Made by a program: the position numbers and the translations under genes. A stretch of 63,440 nt of DNA from Methylaequor sp002691245. GTDB taxonomy: Bacteria; Pseudomonadota; Alphaproteobacteria; Methylaequorales; Methylaequoraceae. The DNA lies in assembly GCA_002691245.1 (NCBI GenBank), contig NZHH01000035.1, positions 1-63,440 of the forward strand, read 5' to 3'. The notes under the pieces were generated by a model. The model searched no databases. It had not been told where the DNA came from and was given only the letters and a program-made list of their open reading frames with translations. Positions 49,550 through 57,504 of the stretch are shown piece after piece (the first letter of the stretch is position 1; each line of letters starts with the position of its first letter).

Positions 49550-50499
49550 AAAAAAGAATTTTAGTTACAGGTGGGGCAGGTTTTATAGGTTCATTTTTAT
49601 GTGAGCAATTAATTAATGAAGGTCATTATGTTATTTGTTGCGACAATTTTTATACTGGTAATGAGGAAAACTTAAAAGAAATTCGCGACAATAAAAATTT
49701 TGAGCTTTTGAGACATGATATTACATTTCCACTATACGTTGAGGTTGATCAAATCTTTAATTTTGCTTGTCCTGCATCGCCAATTCATTATCAGAATGAT
49801 CCAGTTCAAACTGTGAAGACTTGTGTTCACGGTGCAATAAATATGCTGGGTTTAGCAAAAAGAACTAAGGCCAGGATAATGCAAGCTTCAACATCAGAAA
49901 TTTATGGAGATCCTGAAATACATCCTCAAAGAGAATCATATAAAGGTGCGGTAAGTATTGAAGGTCCTAGAGCATGCTATGATGAAGGGAAAAGATGTGC
50001 AGAAACCATTTTTTGGGACTATCAAAGACAACACAATTTGGATATAAAAGTAATAAGAATTTTCAATACTTTTGGGCCAAGAATGCAACCAAATGATGGG
50101 AGAGTTGTATCAAACTTTATCTTACAAGCACTTTTAAATAAAAATATTACGGTATATGGTAAAGGTAATCAGACAAGGTCTTTTTGTTATATTGACGACT
50201 TAATATCTGGTATATTATTAATGATGAAATCAGAAAAATTTTCTGGTCCAATAAACCTTGGTAACCCTAGCGAAATATCTATAATCAAGCTTGCCGAAGA
50301 GATAATCAATCTTACAGGAAGTAGTTCAAAGATTATTTATAAAAAACTACCCTCTGATGATCCTCAGATGAGATGCCCAGATATTTCATTGGCTAAGAAA
50401 AAATTAGGTTGGTCACCAAAGTTTGATAGATTGTCTGGGCTCAAAAAAACAGTTGAATATTTTGATTTATTACTCAAGAGGGGGGGAGTTGAAAAATAA
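49546..50499 (+). CDS. UDP-glucuronate decarboxylase (UDP-xylose synthase)
   Basis: This short-chain dehydrogenase-fold enzyme converts UDP-glucuronate to UDP-xylose with bound NAD. The 317-residue protein has the NAD motif RILVTGGAGFIGSFLCEQL, FACPASPIHYQNDPVQT, the catalytic STSEIYGDP and YDEGKR (YxxxK near residue 147), and IFNTFGPRMQPNDGRVVSNFI, all diagnostic of UXS. UDP-xylose or its derivatives would feed surface polysaccharide. It is followed by hldE with an 11-base overlap, suggesting a small envelope-sugar operon. Confidence 0.93.
   Translation: MKKRILVTGGAGFIGSFLCEQLINEGHYVICCDNFYTGNEENLKEIRDNKNFELLRHDITFPLYVEVDQIFNFACPASPIHYQNDPVQTVKTCVHGAINMLGLAKRTKARIMQASTSEIYGDPEIHPQRESYKGAVSIEGPRACYDEGKRCAETIFWDYQRQHNLDIKVIRIFNTFGPRMQPNDGRVVSNFILQALLNKNITVYGKGNQTRSFCYIDDLISGILLMMKSEKFSGPINLGNPSEISIIKLAEEIINLTGSSSKIIYKKLPSDDPQMRCPDISLAKKKLGWSPKFDRLSGLKKTVEYFDLLLKRGGVEK
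50478..50488 (+). promoter_or_regulatory. G-rich Shine-Dalgarno deciding the TTG start of hldE
   Basis: GAGGGGGGGAG ends immediately before TTG at 50489, inside the end of the UDP-glucuronate decarboxylase gene. A run of seven G residues is rare in this roughly 30% GC sequence and is well placed as a ribosome-binding site. Confidence 0.55.
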
Positions 50500-51913
50500 A
50501 ATTGGTAAAGTGTTATGTATAGGTGACATTATTCTTGACTCGTATTCGCATGGAGATGTTCGTAGGATTTCTCCAGAGGCGCCAATTCCTGTTTTAAAAA
50601 TTAATGATAACAAGTATGAGGTTTTGGGGGGGTGTGGAAATGTAGCTAGAAATATTTGTTCCGCAGGAAGTGAATGTCATATTATTTCTATTTCGGGAAA
50701 TGATAAAGATCATAAAGTCTTGATTAAATTATTGAATGAACCAAAGAAACTCTCATATGATCTCATTACTGATAAAAACAGATGCACCACCAAGAAAACA
50801 AGGTTTGTCTCAAATAATCAACAGATATTGAGAGTAGATAAAGAGATGACAGATCCCATTGACCAGAAAGTAGAATCCATAATCTTGCAGAAATTCTCGA
50901 GGAAAATTGACTTATGTGATGTGGTTGTTCTTTCTGATTATAACAAAGGTATGCTTACAAATTCTTTAATAAAAAAAATAATAAAAATATCTAAGAAAAA
51001 AGGAAAAATAATTGTAGTTGATCCCAAAAAATCTAATTTTTTTGTTTATAAAGGATCAGACATTATAACACCAAATTTCAAGGAGTTGCTAGAAGCTTCA
51101 GATTATGAAAATGCAAAAGTTAAAGGATCTAATAAATTAATTGTAAATTTATCTAAGAAACTTATGAGAAAATTCCTTTTTAAAACAATTATTACAACAC
51201 GAAGTTCAGATGGTATTTCAATAATAGACGAAAAGAATGAAAACATTCATCTGCCTTCCAAGGCAAGAGAAGTTTATGACGTTTCTGGAGCTGGAGATAC
51301 TGTATTAGCTTACATAGCATCAGGACTTGCTAAAGGAAAAACGTTATCAAACGCCACAGAGATTGCAAACGATGCTGCAGGCGTTGCGGTTGGAAGGTTT
51401 GGAACAACTGTTGTAAGTGAATCTGATTTACTTGATTCAAATCCTATTAACAAAATATGTTTAATTGACAAGTTAGAAGGCGAACTTAAAAAGATAAAGA
51501 ATAAAAAGGTAGGTTTTACAAACGGTTGTTTTGACCTTATTCATCAAGGGCACATACATTATTTGAAAGAAGCTAGAAAAAATTGTGATTTACTCATTCT
51601 TGGTTTAAATAGTGATAGTTCGATTAAAAAAATTAAAGGAAAAGATAGACCAATTTTAAATCAAAAAGAAAGATCAGAGATTTTAAGAAATTTCGACTTT
51701 ATTGATCGTATTGTAATTTTTGATGAAAAAACCCCACTCAACTTAATTAAAACAATTAAACCTCAGATAATATTCAAAGGTGACGATTATTCTAAAGAAG
51801 AAGTAGTTGGAAATAAGGAAATAAAAAAATGGGGAGGAAAGGTAGATTTAATTAAATGTGTAAAAGGAAAATCAACTTCCAAAATAATAAGGAAAATTCA
51901 AAATGCAACTTAG
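50489..51913 (+). CDS. hldE: Bifunctional heptose 7-phosphate kinase/heptose 1-phosphate adenylyltransferase HldE
   Basis: HldE makes ADP-heptose for the lipopolysaccharide inner core. The TTG start at 50489 gives 474 residues, the usual length; an ATG at 50423 lies in the preceding gene and adds unrelated residues. The kinase domain (pfkB) has VLCIGDIILDSYSHGDVRRISPEAPIPVL and the anion hole DVSGAGDTVLAYIASGLAKG (near residue 270). The C-terminal nucleotidyltransferase has VGFTNGCFDLIHQGHIHYLKEAR (HxGH) and GLNSDSSIKKIKGKDRP. This implies a heptose-containing LPS core. The end overlaps the HAD gene by 11 bases. Confidence 0.95.
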   Translation: MKNKIGKVLCIGDIILDSYSHGDVRRISPEAPIPVLKINDNKYEVLGGCGNVARNICSAGSECHIISISGNDKDHKVLIKLLNEPKKLSYDLITDKNRCTTKKTRFVSNNQQILRVDKEMTDPIDQKVESIILQKFSRKIDLCDVVVLSDYNKGMLTNSLIKKIIKISKKKGKIIVVDPKKSNFFVYKGSDIITPNFKELLEASDYENAKVKGSNKLIVNLSKKLMRKFLFKTIITTRSSDGISIIDEKNENIHLPSKAREVYDVSGAGDTVLAYIASGLAKGKTLSNATEIANDAAGVAVGRFGTTVVSESDLLDSNPINKICLIDKLEGELKKIKNKKVGFTNGCFDLIHQGHIHYLKEARKNCDLLILGLNSDSSIKKIKGKDRPILNQKERSEILRNFDFIDRIVIFDEKTPLNLIKTIKPQIIFKGDDYSKEEVVGNKEIKKWGGKVDLIKCVKGKSTSKIIRKIQNAT

Positions 51914-52658
51914 TGCTGTTTTTTTTGACGTAGATGGAACTATTGCTGAGACCGAAGACATGCATAGAAAGTCTTTTAATGAATCATTTAAAGAATTTAA
52001 TTTAGATTGGTTTTGGGATAAAGCTATATATAAGGAATTGATTAATGTTGGTGATGGAAGTGAAAGAATTAAGCATTATATAAAACGGGCTTGGCCTGAA
52101 ATGATGGAGTATAAGAACTTAACAAAGTATATAAATTCTATTCATAAAGTTAAGTCAGAAATTTTCGAAGACCACGTTTCTGAATCTGACATAAAAATTA
52201 GACCTGGAGTATTAAGATTAATTAAAGAATTAAAAATTAAAGGTAAACGTATTGTAATTGTATCTTCGAGTTCTGAAAAAAGTTTATTAAAGTTATTCAA
52301 ACAGGGACTAGACATAGACCCCAAATTATATTTTGATTTAATAGCACATGGTGGCTGTACTAAAAACAAAAGACCCTCTCCAGAAATTTACGAATGGAGC
52401 CTTGAAAAGTTACGGTTACCTTCGCAAGCTTGTGTGGCAATTGAAGACTCATTAAGAGGTGTTATGTCAGCAAAAAATGCAAACCTGAATGTATTGGTCA
52501 CTCCATCAATATTTACTCAAGAAGAGGATTTTAGTCTAGCAGATGTTGTGGTTTCTAATCTTGGTGAACTTAAAAATCCGTTTAATGTTATCAAGGGTGA
52601 AGTTTACGGTCATAAAATCGTAAATATTAAACTTTTAGAGAGTGTTCTAAAAATTTAA
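51903..52658 (+). CDS. HAD-family phosphatase (CbbY-like)
   Basis: This 251-residue haloacid dehalogenase hydrolase has motif I FFDVDGTIAETEDMHRKSF (nucleophile aspartate at residue 9), a helical cap, motif II IVIVSSSSEKSL and motifs III/IV KRPSPEIYEWSLEKL with CVAIEDSLRGVMSAKNAN. The CbbY/beta-phosphoglucomutase subgroup fits; the substrate is probably a sugar phosphate. It is co-transcribed with hldE. It is not a typical GmhB, so assigning it to ADP-heptose synthesis would be a guess. Its TAA shares TTAA with the convergent gene. Confidence 0.82.
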   Translation: MQLSAVFFDVDGTIAETEDMHRKSFNESFKEFNLDWFWDKAIYKELINVGDGSERIKHYIKRAWPEMMEYKNLTKYINSIHKVKSEIFEDHVSESDIKIRPGVLRLIKELKIKGKRIVIVSSSSEKSLLKLFKQGLDIDPKLYFDLIAHGGCTKNKRPSPEIYEWSLEKLRLPSQACVAIEDSLRGVMSAKNANLNVLVTPSIFTQEEDFSLADVVVSNLGELKNPFNVIKGEVYGHKIVNIKLLESVLKI

Positions 52659-53077
52659 AAGATGAAAAATACAGTTAACATACAAACAATTTGAGAAAGA
52701 AAAATAAAGACACTTAACTTGTGTAATTTTTTGAATCTCTTTTCATCAATTTCTTTTTTGTTTTTTAAGTCACTTACATTGTTGATCCACTTGGTTAAAT
52801 ATTGTCTTGAGAAAAAAAATCCAAATGAGACAATAAGCAAAACAAAACCATAAAACTTATTGTTAAAAAACATCATAAAGGTTAGGATTAAACATATTAC
52901 CAACGACCATAAGTAAAGCTTTGGGAATATACTTCTTATAAATTTTCTAGCGTTTTTATCATCAAGGACTAAAAAGGTATTGGGAGCAATTATTGCTGAG
53001 AAGAAGATCAGACTACCAATAAGGAATGGTAATAAGAACTTTATTACATGATTTGATATGAGTAAAAAATTTTCCAT
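52655..53077 (-). CDS. DUF4149 membrane protein
   Basis: This 140-residue protein has four hydrophobic segments (FLLPFLIGSLIFFSAIIAP, YLWSLVICLILTFMMFFNN, GFVLLIVSFGFFFSRQYL, SVFIFLSQIVCMLTVFFIF) and the DUF4149/TMEM205-like pattern of an ARKFIRSIFPKLY segment between the first two helices. Function unknown. Confidence 0.75.
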   Translation of the reverse strand: MENFLLISNHVIKFLLPFLIGSLIFFSAIIAPNTFLVLDDKNARKFIRSIFPKLYLWSLVICLILTFMMFFNNKFYGFVLLIVSFGFFFSRQYLTKWINNVSDLKNKKEIDEKRFKKLHKLSVFIFLSQIVCMLTVFFIF

Positions 53078-53124
53078 TAGCGAATGAGTTTTACATTAAA
53101 CATAAAAGTGATAATAAGTAATAT

Positions 53125-53520
53125 ATGAATATAAAGTTTTTTTTGCTTCTGCCAATAATAGAATTAATTTTGTTTATATTAAGTGGGGATTTTCTTGGTT
53201 TTTTTCCAGTAATTATTTTAATTATAATCTCTGGAATTTTAGGTATTTATTTGCTGAAATCAGGTTTTAATTTTGAAGGAATCAAACACATATCAACAAA
53301 TCCAGAAGAGTGGATTTTCAAAAAAATAGCTGGAATATTGCTACTTATACCAGGTTTTGTTACTGATATAATAGGCATATTTATTTTATTCAAATCCTTG
53401 AGATTTTTAGTTTGGGATTTTATACCTAAAAATGCAAAAGAATATGTTTACAAAAAAAATAGAAAAGACAAAAATAATGAAATTATTGAAGTTGATTATA
53501 AAGATCTTGATGAAAAATAA
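53125..53520 (+). CDS. fxsA: FxsA family membrane protein
   Basis: This 131-residue protein has the FxsA layout: an N-terminal membrane helix with conserved LPIIELILFI, a middle hydrophobic part (FFPVIILIIISGILGIYLLKSG) and KIAGILLLIPGFVTDIIGIFILF, then a charged cytoplasmic tail. In E. coli FxsA relieves phage T7 exclusion; its ordinary role is unknown. It overlaps the acylphosphatase gene by 11 bases. Confidence 0.87.
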   Translation: MNIKFFLLLPIIELILFILSGDFLGFFPVIILIIISGILGIYLLKSGFNFEGIKHISTNPEEWIFKKIAGILLLIPGFVTDIIGIFILFKSLRFLVWDFIPKNAKEYVYKKNRKDKNNEIIEVDYKDLDEK

Positions 53521-53782
53521 ATTTTTAAAGATATATGGACGGGTACAAGGAGTTGGATTCCGTCAGTGGACAAAAAAGCAAGCACAAAAGTACAATCTAA
53601 ATGGCTGGGTTAAAAATTGTACTGACAAAACTGTAGAATGTGAAGTAAGTGGATTAAAAGAAAATATAGATCTTTTTTCACAAGCTTGTTTAAAAGGCCC
53701 TTTACTTTCTTCGGTTAAAAGAATAAGTGAAAAAAATATTTCTTTTAAAAAATTCAAATCTTTTATAATAATTGGTGAATGA
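53510..53782 (+). CDS. acyP: Acylphosphatase
   Basis: This enzyme hydrolyses acyl phosphates. The ATG at 53510 gives 90 residues; earlier ATGs in frame lie in fxsA. The signature is KIYGRVQGVGFRQWTKKQAQKYNLNGWVKNCTDKTVECEVSG, with the catalytic arginine (GVGFR) and asparagine (NGWVKN) present. The short overlap with the next gene (ATGA) suggests one transcript from fxsA to the metallopeptidase. Confidence 0.92.
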   Translation: MKNKFLKIYGRVQGVGFRQWTKKQAQKYNLNGWVKNCTDKTVECEVSGLKENIDLFSQACLKGPLLSSVKRISEKNISFKKFKSFIIIGE

Positions 53783-54357
53783 AAATTTTTTTACTTAGAC
53801 ACACTACACTTGATGTGGATATAGATACTTTTTATGGACAGACCGACATAGATGTTTCAAAAAGTTTTTTGAAGGAAGTAAATATAATTAAAAATAAAAT
53901 ATTAAATAATGATATTGATTTAAAAAAATTAAAAATATTTTCAAGCCCTCTCAAAAGATGTACTAAACTTACAAAAGAACTTACATACAAGTTCGATATT
54001 GACGATAGAATTAAAGAGATGAATTTAGGTGACTGGGAAATGAAAAAAATGAAAGAAATACCTTCTTTTCAAAAAGATGAATGGGAAAATAATTTATTAT
54101 CTTTTAAGATTCCAAATGGTGAGAGTAATTCAGAATTCCTCTCTAGATTAAATAATTTTTTACAAGACATTTTAAGTTTAAAAAGTGATGTATTAATTGT
54201 TTGTCATGCGGGATCAATTAACGGTATGATATCAATTTTAACTGATGAACCCTTTGATAAATTAGTCAAAAATTATTGGGAAAAAATTAAACATGGTTCT
54301 TTATCTCTTATTGAAATTCAAGAAGGTACGGCACAAATTAAATATGTCGGAAAATAA
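53779..54357 (+). CDS. Histidine phosphatase superfamily protein (CobC/phosphoglycerate mutase type)
   Basis: This 192-residue protein has the RHG-type motif FLLRHTTLDVDIDTFYGQTDIDVS (RHT), the second arginine in FSSPLKRCTKLTKEL, EMNLGDWEMKKM and the second histidine in VLIVCHAGSINGMI. The TFYGQTDIDVS context resembles alpha-ribazole phosphatase (CobC), but without neighbouring cobalamin genes the substrate stays open. Confidence 0.82.
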   Translation: MKIFLLRHTTLDVDIDTFYGQTDIDVSKSFLKEVNIIKNKILNNDIDLKKLKIFSSPLKRCTKLTKELTYKFDIDDRIKEMNLGDWEMKKMKEIPSFQKDEWENNLLSFKIPNGESNSEFLSRLNNFLQDILSLKSDVLIVCHAGSINGMISILTDEPFDKLVKNYWEKIKHGSLSLIEIQEGTAQIKYVGK

Positions 54358-54378
54358 CAAATCATTTAATACTTAAAA

Positions 54379-55092
54379 ATGAACTCTTTCAAATTTAGAA
54401 TTAATCAATTTAAGTATTTTGATAATATCAAAATAATTAGATCTTTAAAAAGATTCAAAACTGTCTCTATTAGTATAAGAGAAGGAAAATGTGAAATTAA
54501 ATGTCCATTTTTCTTTTCTGAAAATTCATTAAATAGATTAATAGAAAAAAAAAAAAGTTGGATTAAAAAAAAATTAGATGAATCATTACTAAATTTAGAA
54601 AATACAAATTCTTTTGGAGAAAATTTTGTATTCTTTAGAGGACTAAAATTAAAATTGGTACAAAAATATTCGTATCTTACAAAAATAAAAAAAAGTAATA
54701 ACTGTATTGAAATATTTTTGAATAATAATAAAAAAAATGACAAGAAAAGATTGGTTATTGAATGGCTCAAGGCTTATGCGGATAAATATCTTATTGAAAG
54801 AGTATCTACTTTATCAAAAAAAGTTGATATTAATTTTACCTCAGTAAATGTAAAAGCCTATAAAGCAAGGTGGGGTAGTTGCACTTATAAGGGTGAAATC
54901 TCTTTAAATTGGAAATTAATAATGCTTCCTGATAGGGTAATTGATTATGTTATTATACATGAACTTTCACATGTTATAGTTCCAAATCACTCGAAACTAT
55001 TTTGGAATTTAGTAGAAAAAAAATGCCCAAATTATGTTGAAAATAAAAAATGGTTAATAAAAAACGGTTCATCTCTAATAAGTTTGAGTTGA
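54379..55092 (+). CDS. YgjP-like zinc metallopeptidase (DUF45)
   Basis: This 237-residue protein has the HExxH-type motif in YVIIHELSHVIVPNHSKLFWNLVEKKCPNY, with the third ligand in NHSKLFW, and the family signature ARWGSCTYKGEISLNWKLIMLPDRV. The N-terminal part is a basic arm. Predicted cytoplasmic; biological target unknown. An A12 run near 54545-54556 is in frame. It converges on the DUF2007 gene with an 18-base overlap. Confidence 0.85.
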   Translation: MNSFKFRINQFKYFDNIKIIRSLKRFKTVSISIREGKCEIKCPFFFSENSLNRLIEKKKSWIKKKLDESLLNLENTNSFGENFVFFRGLKLKLVQKYSYLTKIKKSNNCIEIFLNNNKKNDKKRLVIEWLKAYADKYLIERVSTLSKKVDINFTSVNVKAYKARWGSCTYKGEISLNWKLIMLPDRVIDYVIIHELSHVIVPNHSKLFWNLVEKKCPNYVENKKWLIKNGSSLISLS

Positions 55093-55302
55093 ATTAAGTT
55101 TTTTTTCGGCTTTCTGAATAATTTCCTTTGATAAATACAAATCCTTTTCATCTACGAGAATTCTAACAGGAATAGCAGTGATATTTCCCTCCATCACAGA
55201 CATTTCTTCATCAAGCACGAAATATTTAATATTATTAATATTTAAAATATTTTTTACCCAGCTAATATATACTTGATTGTTGCTTCTAATAATTGTTTTC
55301 AT
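55075..55302 (-). CDS. DUF2007 putative signal-transducing protein
   Basis: This 75-residue protein matches the DUF2007 domain: TIIRSNNQVYISWVKNILNINNIKYFVLDEEMSVMEGNITAIPVRILVDEKDLYLSKEII, a ferredoxin-like fold of unknown function linked to regulation. It is 32 bases downstream of the tRNA-Arg on the same strand, so it probably shares the transcript of the peptide transporter. Confidence 0.82.
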   Translation of the reverse strand: MKTIIRSNNQVYISWVKNILNINNIKYFVLDEEMSVMEGNITAIPVRILVDEKDLYLSKEIIQKAEKKLNSTQTY

Positions 55303-55334
55303 AAAAATAAATTAATTTTTATTTTATTAAATTT

Positions 55335-55411
55335 TGGTGCGCCCGAAAGGATTCGAACCCTTAACCTTTTGAGCCGAAATCAAATGCTCTATCCAGTTGA
55401 GCTACGGGCGC
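55335..55411 (-). tRNA. tRNA-Arg (anticodon UCG)
   Basis: The 77-nucleotide cloverleaf on the minus strand has the acceptor stem GCGCCCG paired with CGGGCGC, D-stem GCTC/GAGC, anticodon stem TTTGA/TCAAA with loop TTTCGGC (anticodon TCG, reading CGA and perhaps other CGN codons), T-loop TTCGAAT, discriminator A and an encoded CCA (55337-55335). It lies 5 bases downstream of the peptide transporter gene and upstream of DUF2007 on the same strand. No separate promoter is visible, suggesting it is cut out of an operon transcript. Confidence 0.95.
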
Positions 55412-55416
55412 AAATA

Positions 55417-56742
55417 TTAATTATTAACTCCATGTGATAATTTTAAAAGTTTTTTGTTACATAAAATAACAACTAATCCTACTGTAATACAAACGATCGT
55501 AATACCAAGAAAAATTGATTTTTCTCCCAACTTTTCTGAATATTGTCCAATTGTTCCTGCTAATTTGTTGCCAATGCCTATAGCAGCAAAATAAATACCC
55601 ATTATTGAGGATACAAGTTTTTTAGGAGATAGTTTTGTAATATAAGAGAGGATTACGGGAGATGCACACAACTCTCCAATCGTATGAAATAAATATGCTA
55701 GTATCAACCAAAACATAGACGATTTTCCATAAATTTCATATTCTAAAGAGGCAAAAAACATAAAAACAAACCCTAAACCCATGATAATAATGCCAACTGC
55801 AATCTTGATTATAGAAGAGCTAACTATTTTTTTTAATTCAAGTTTATACCAAAATAACGATACATAAAAACCTAACGCTATAATCATTAGTGGATTGATT
55901 GATTGAAACCAGCTAGCAGGTACTTGAAAGTTTATTAATTCTATTAATCTATCGGTTTTTTGGAATGTAAAAATATTCATTAGACCTCCCGCTTGTTCAA
56001 AAGACGCCCAAAAAATAATCAAGATAAAGCTCGAAATTATAATTAATTTTATTCTATCGAGTTCGTATTCACTTAGTTTATTTNTTTTAATTAAGGTTTT
56101 AGATTTAACTTTTTTTGATTTAATTTTTTTTTGCCCANTNAAAAAAACNAACTGACCAACTACCATTCCNAAACCTGCTAATGAAAAACCATAATGCCAN
56201 CCATAAACTTCACCTACATANCCTACTATAATGCTTGCTAAAAAAGCTCCAATATTTATTCCAATGTAAAAGATTGTGAACCCTTGATCTCTTTTGATAT
56301 CATTTTTTTCATAAAGAGATCCTACTAACGAAGATATACTTGGTTTTAGAAGGCCNACTCCCAAGATTATAAAAAATAAACCAAANTAAAAGAAANAAAT
56401 ACTTTGTATTGCTAATGAAAGATGTCCTAAACAAAGAAGGAATCCACCAAAAAATACCGCCNTCTGATTTGAAAGATATTTGTCCGCAATTATACCTCCN
56501 GGAATACATGAAATGTAAACCAAAGCAGTGTACCAACCNTACAGTCTTATTGCTTCAGCNTTTGTCCAGCCAAGACCTGGGTTTGCAGAGTTGGTTTGAG
56601 AAACTAGATATAATACAAGTATTGCNCGCATTCCATAGTAACTAAATCTTTCCCATAACTCTGTGAAAAATAATATAAACAAACCATCTGGATGAGAATT
56701 CAATAAGCCGGCATTTTTTTTATTTAACATTGAATTTGGCAT
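55417..56742 (-). CDS. Proton-dependent oligopeptide transporter (POT/PTR family)
   Basis: This 441-residue inner-membrane symporter of di- and tripeptides has the N-terminal ELWERFSYYGMxAILVLYL (the ExxERFxYYG motif with the proton-coupling glutamate) and FTIFYIGINIGAFLASIIV. About 12 hydrophobic segments are seen. A DtpA-like protein fits; peptide specificity is unknown. Around 20 Ns lie in the N-terminal half. An inverted repeat of possible regulatory use lies just upstream (56795-56846). Confidence 0.9.
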   Translation of the reverse strand: MPNSMLNKKNAGLLNSHPDGLFILFFTELWERFSYYGMXAILVLYLVSQTNSANPGLGWTXAEAIRLXGWYTALVYISCIXGGIIADKYLSNQXAVFFGGFLLCLGHLSLAIQSIXFFXFGLFFIILGXGLLKPSISSLVGSLYEKNDIKRDQGFTIFYIGINIGAFLASIIVXYVGEVYXWHYGFSLAGXGMVVGQXVFXXGQKKIKSKKVKSKTLIKXNKLSEYELDRIKLIIISSFILIIFWASFEQAGGLMNIFTFQKTDRLIELINFQVPASWFQSINPLMIIALGFYVSLFWYKLELKKIVSSSIIKIAVGIIIMGLGFVFMFFASLEYEIYGKSSMFWLILAYLFHTIGELCASPVILSYITKLSPKKLVSSIMGIYFAAIGIGNKLAGTIGQYSEKLGEKSIFLGITIVCITVGLVVILCNKKLLKLSHGVNN

Positions 56743-56794
56743 ATATATTGCTTAATTATAATAACTTCTGATAAGTGTCAGAAATTTGAATTTC

Positions 56795-56846
56795 GGGAAG
56801 ATCCTAAATTATAATATTTCCTCCCTTAAAGTAAAGAGATCTTCCC
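56795..56846 (-). promoter_or_regulatory. 9-bp inverted repeat upstream of the peptide transporter
   Basis: Perfect arms GGGAAGATC (56795-56803) and GATCTTCCC (56838-56846) bracket a 34-base AT-rich loop containing AAGGGAGGAA on the minus strand. The arms are the most GC-rich part of this intergenic region. It lies after the 72-residue gene and 53 bases ahead of the transporter start. It could be a 5'-leader structure of the transporter mRNA or a terminator/attenuator; no T-run follows on the minus strand. Confidence 0.45.
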
Positions 56847-56855
56847 AATTCAATA

Positions 56856-57074
56856 CTAATCTTGAATTTCTAAAATAAACCTTTTAAGTTTCTCAATATC
56901 AATATCTGGAACATCTCTATAAGAGCATTTAAATTTTTGATTAATCAAAGAGCAAACGTGGGCATAGGGGTTTCTTCCTTTTGGATGATTAGGGTGCGAT
57001 TTTAGTTTTCCTGTCAAGATATCTCCTTTTTTTTGAATGATTTTCCAAATAATTTTTTTGTTTTGGGGATTCAT
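56856..57074 (-). CDS. Small conserved hypothetical protein, 72 residues
   Basis: Function not recognised. The sequence is hydrophilic and cytoplasmic, with a clear hallmark HPNHPKGRNPYAHVCSLINQKFKCSYRDVPDIDIEKLKRFI. Such a dense set of H, P, N, Y and C suggests a conserved small domain rather than random sequence. It is coupled to the upstream gene by a TAATG overlap at 57072-57076 and is the last gene of a five-gene minus-strand operon. Confidence 0.65.
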   Translation of the reverse strand: MNPQNKKIIWKIIQKKGDILTGKLKSHPNHPKGRNPYAHVCSLINQKFKCSYRDVPDIDIEKLKRFILEIQD

Positions 57075-57319
57075 TACCTAAAACCTTGATTAGTTCTGAT
57101 TCTAGATTTCTTTTCGACNTGCTTAAAGATANTCTTATTAGATTTTTTTTTTTTAATTTTTTTTATTACATACTTTTTACCTTTTTTTAGTGGAGGGAGT
57201 TTCTTATATGATCCATCTTTTTTTATTAAGAAATAGTTCCCATTTACGTCCCTTATAATTTCATCAGAGTAAGCTTTCACACCAAAGAAAATAACTAGAA
57301 AAATTAAAAAATTTATCAT
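57074..57319 (-). CDS. Small exported basic protein, 81 residues
   Basis: Function not recognised. A signal peptide (MINFLIFLVIFFGVKAYS) precedes a short beta segment (IIRDVNGNYFLIKKDGSYKKLPP) and a very lysine-rich tail. The VNGNYFLIKKDGSY part resembles short repeats in secreted proteins. It overlaps the 62-residue gene by ATGA and the 72-residue gene by one base. Two Ns are present in the tail. Confidence 0.55.
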   Translation of the reverse strand: MINFLIFLVIFFGVKAYSDEIIRDVNGNYFLIKKDGSYKKLPPLKKGKKYVIKKIKKKKSNKXIFKXVEKKSRIRTNQGFR

Positions 57320-57504
57320 TTGTAGAAATAATATTTTTTATAAATTTTTGTGTCAATNGTAAATTTCGAAGTTTTACAAATTTCTTTTTTTCTTAGTCTC
57401 CAATTTTTTTTAATTTTTCTTAGTTTTTTAGCGGCTTCATTTCTATATTTCAAATTTTTCCACCAAGACGAGGAACCAATAACTAATTTCACTTTTTTTT
57501 CCAT
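57316..57504 (-). CDS. Small basic hypothetical protein, 62 residues
   Basis: Function not recognised. It is a lysine/arginine-rich cytoplasmic protein with SSSWWKNLKYRNEAAKKLRKIKKNWRLRKKEICKTSKF, looking like a helical nucleic-acid- or membrane-surface-binding peptide. It is translationally coupled to the hydrolase (TAATG at 57502-57506) and to the next gene (ATGA). The coupling is the main reason for believing it is real. Confidence 0.5.
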   Translation of the reverse strand: MEKKVKLVIGSSSWWKNLKYRNEAAKKLRKIKKNWRLRKKEICKTSKFXIDTKIYKKYYFYK

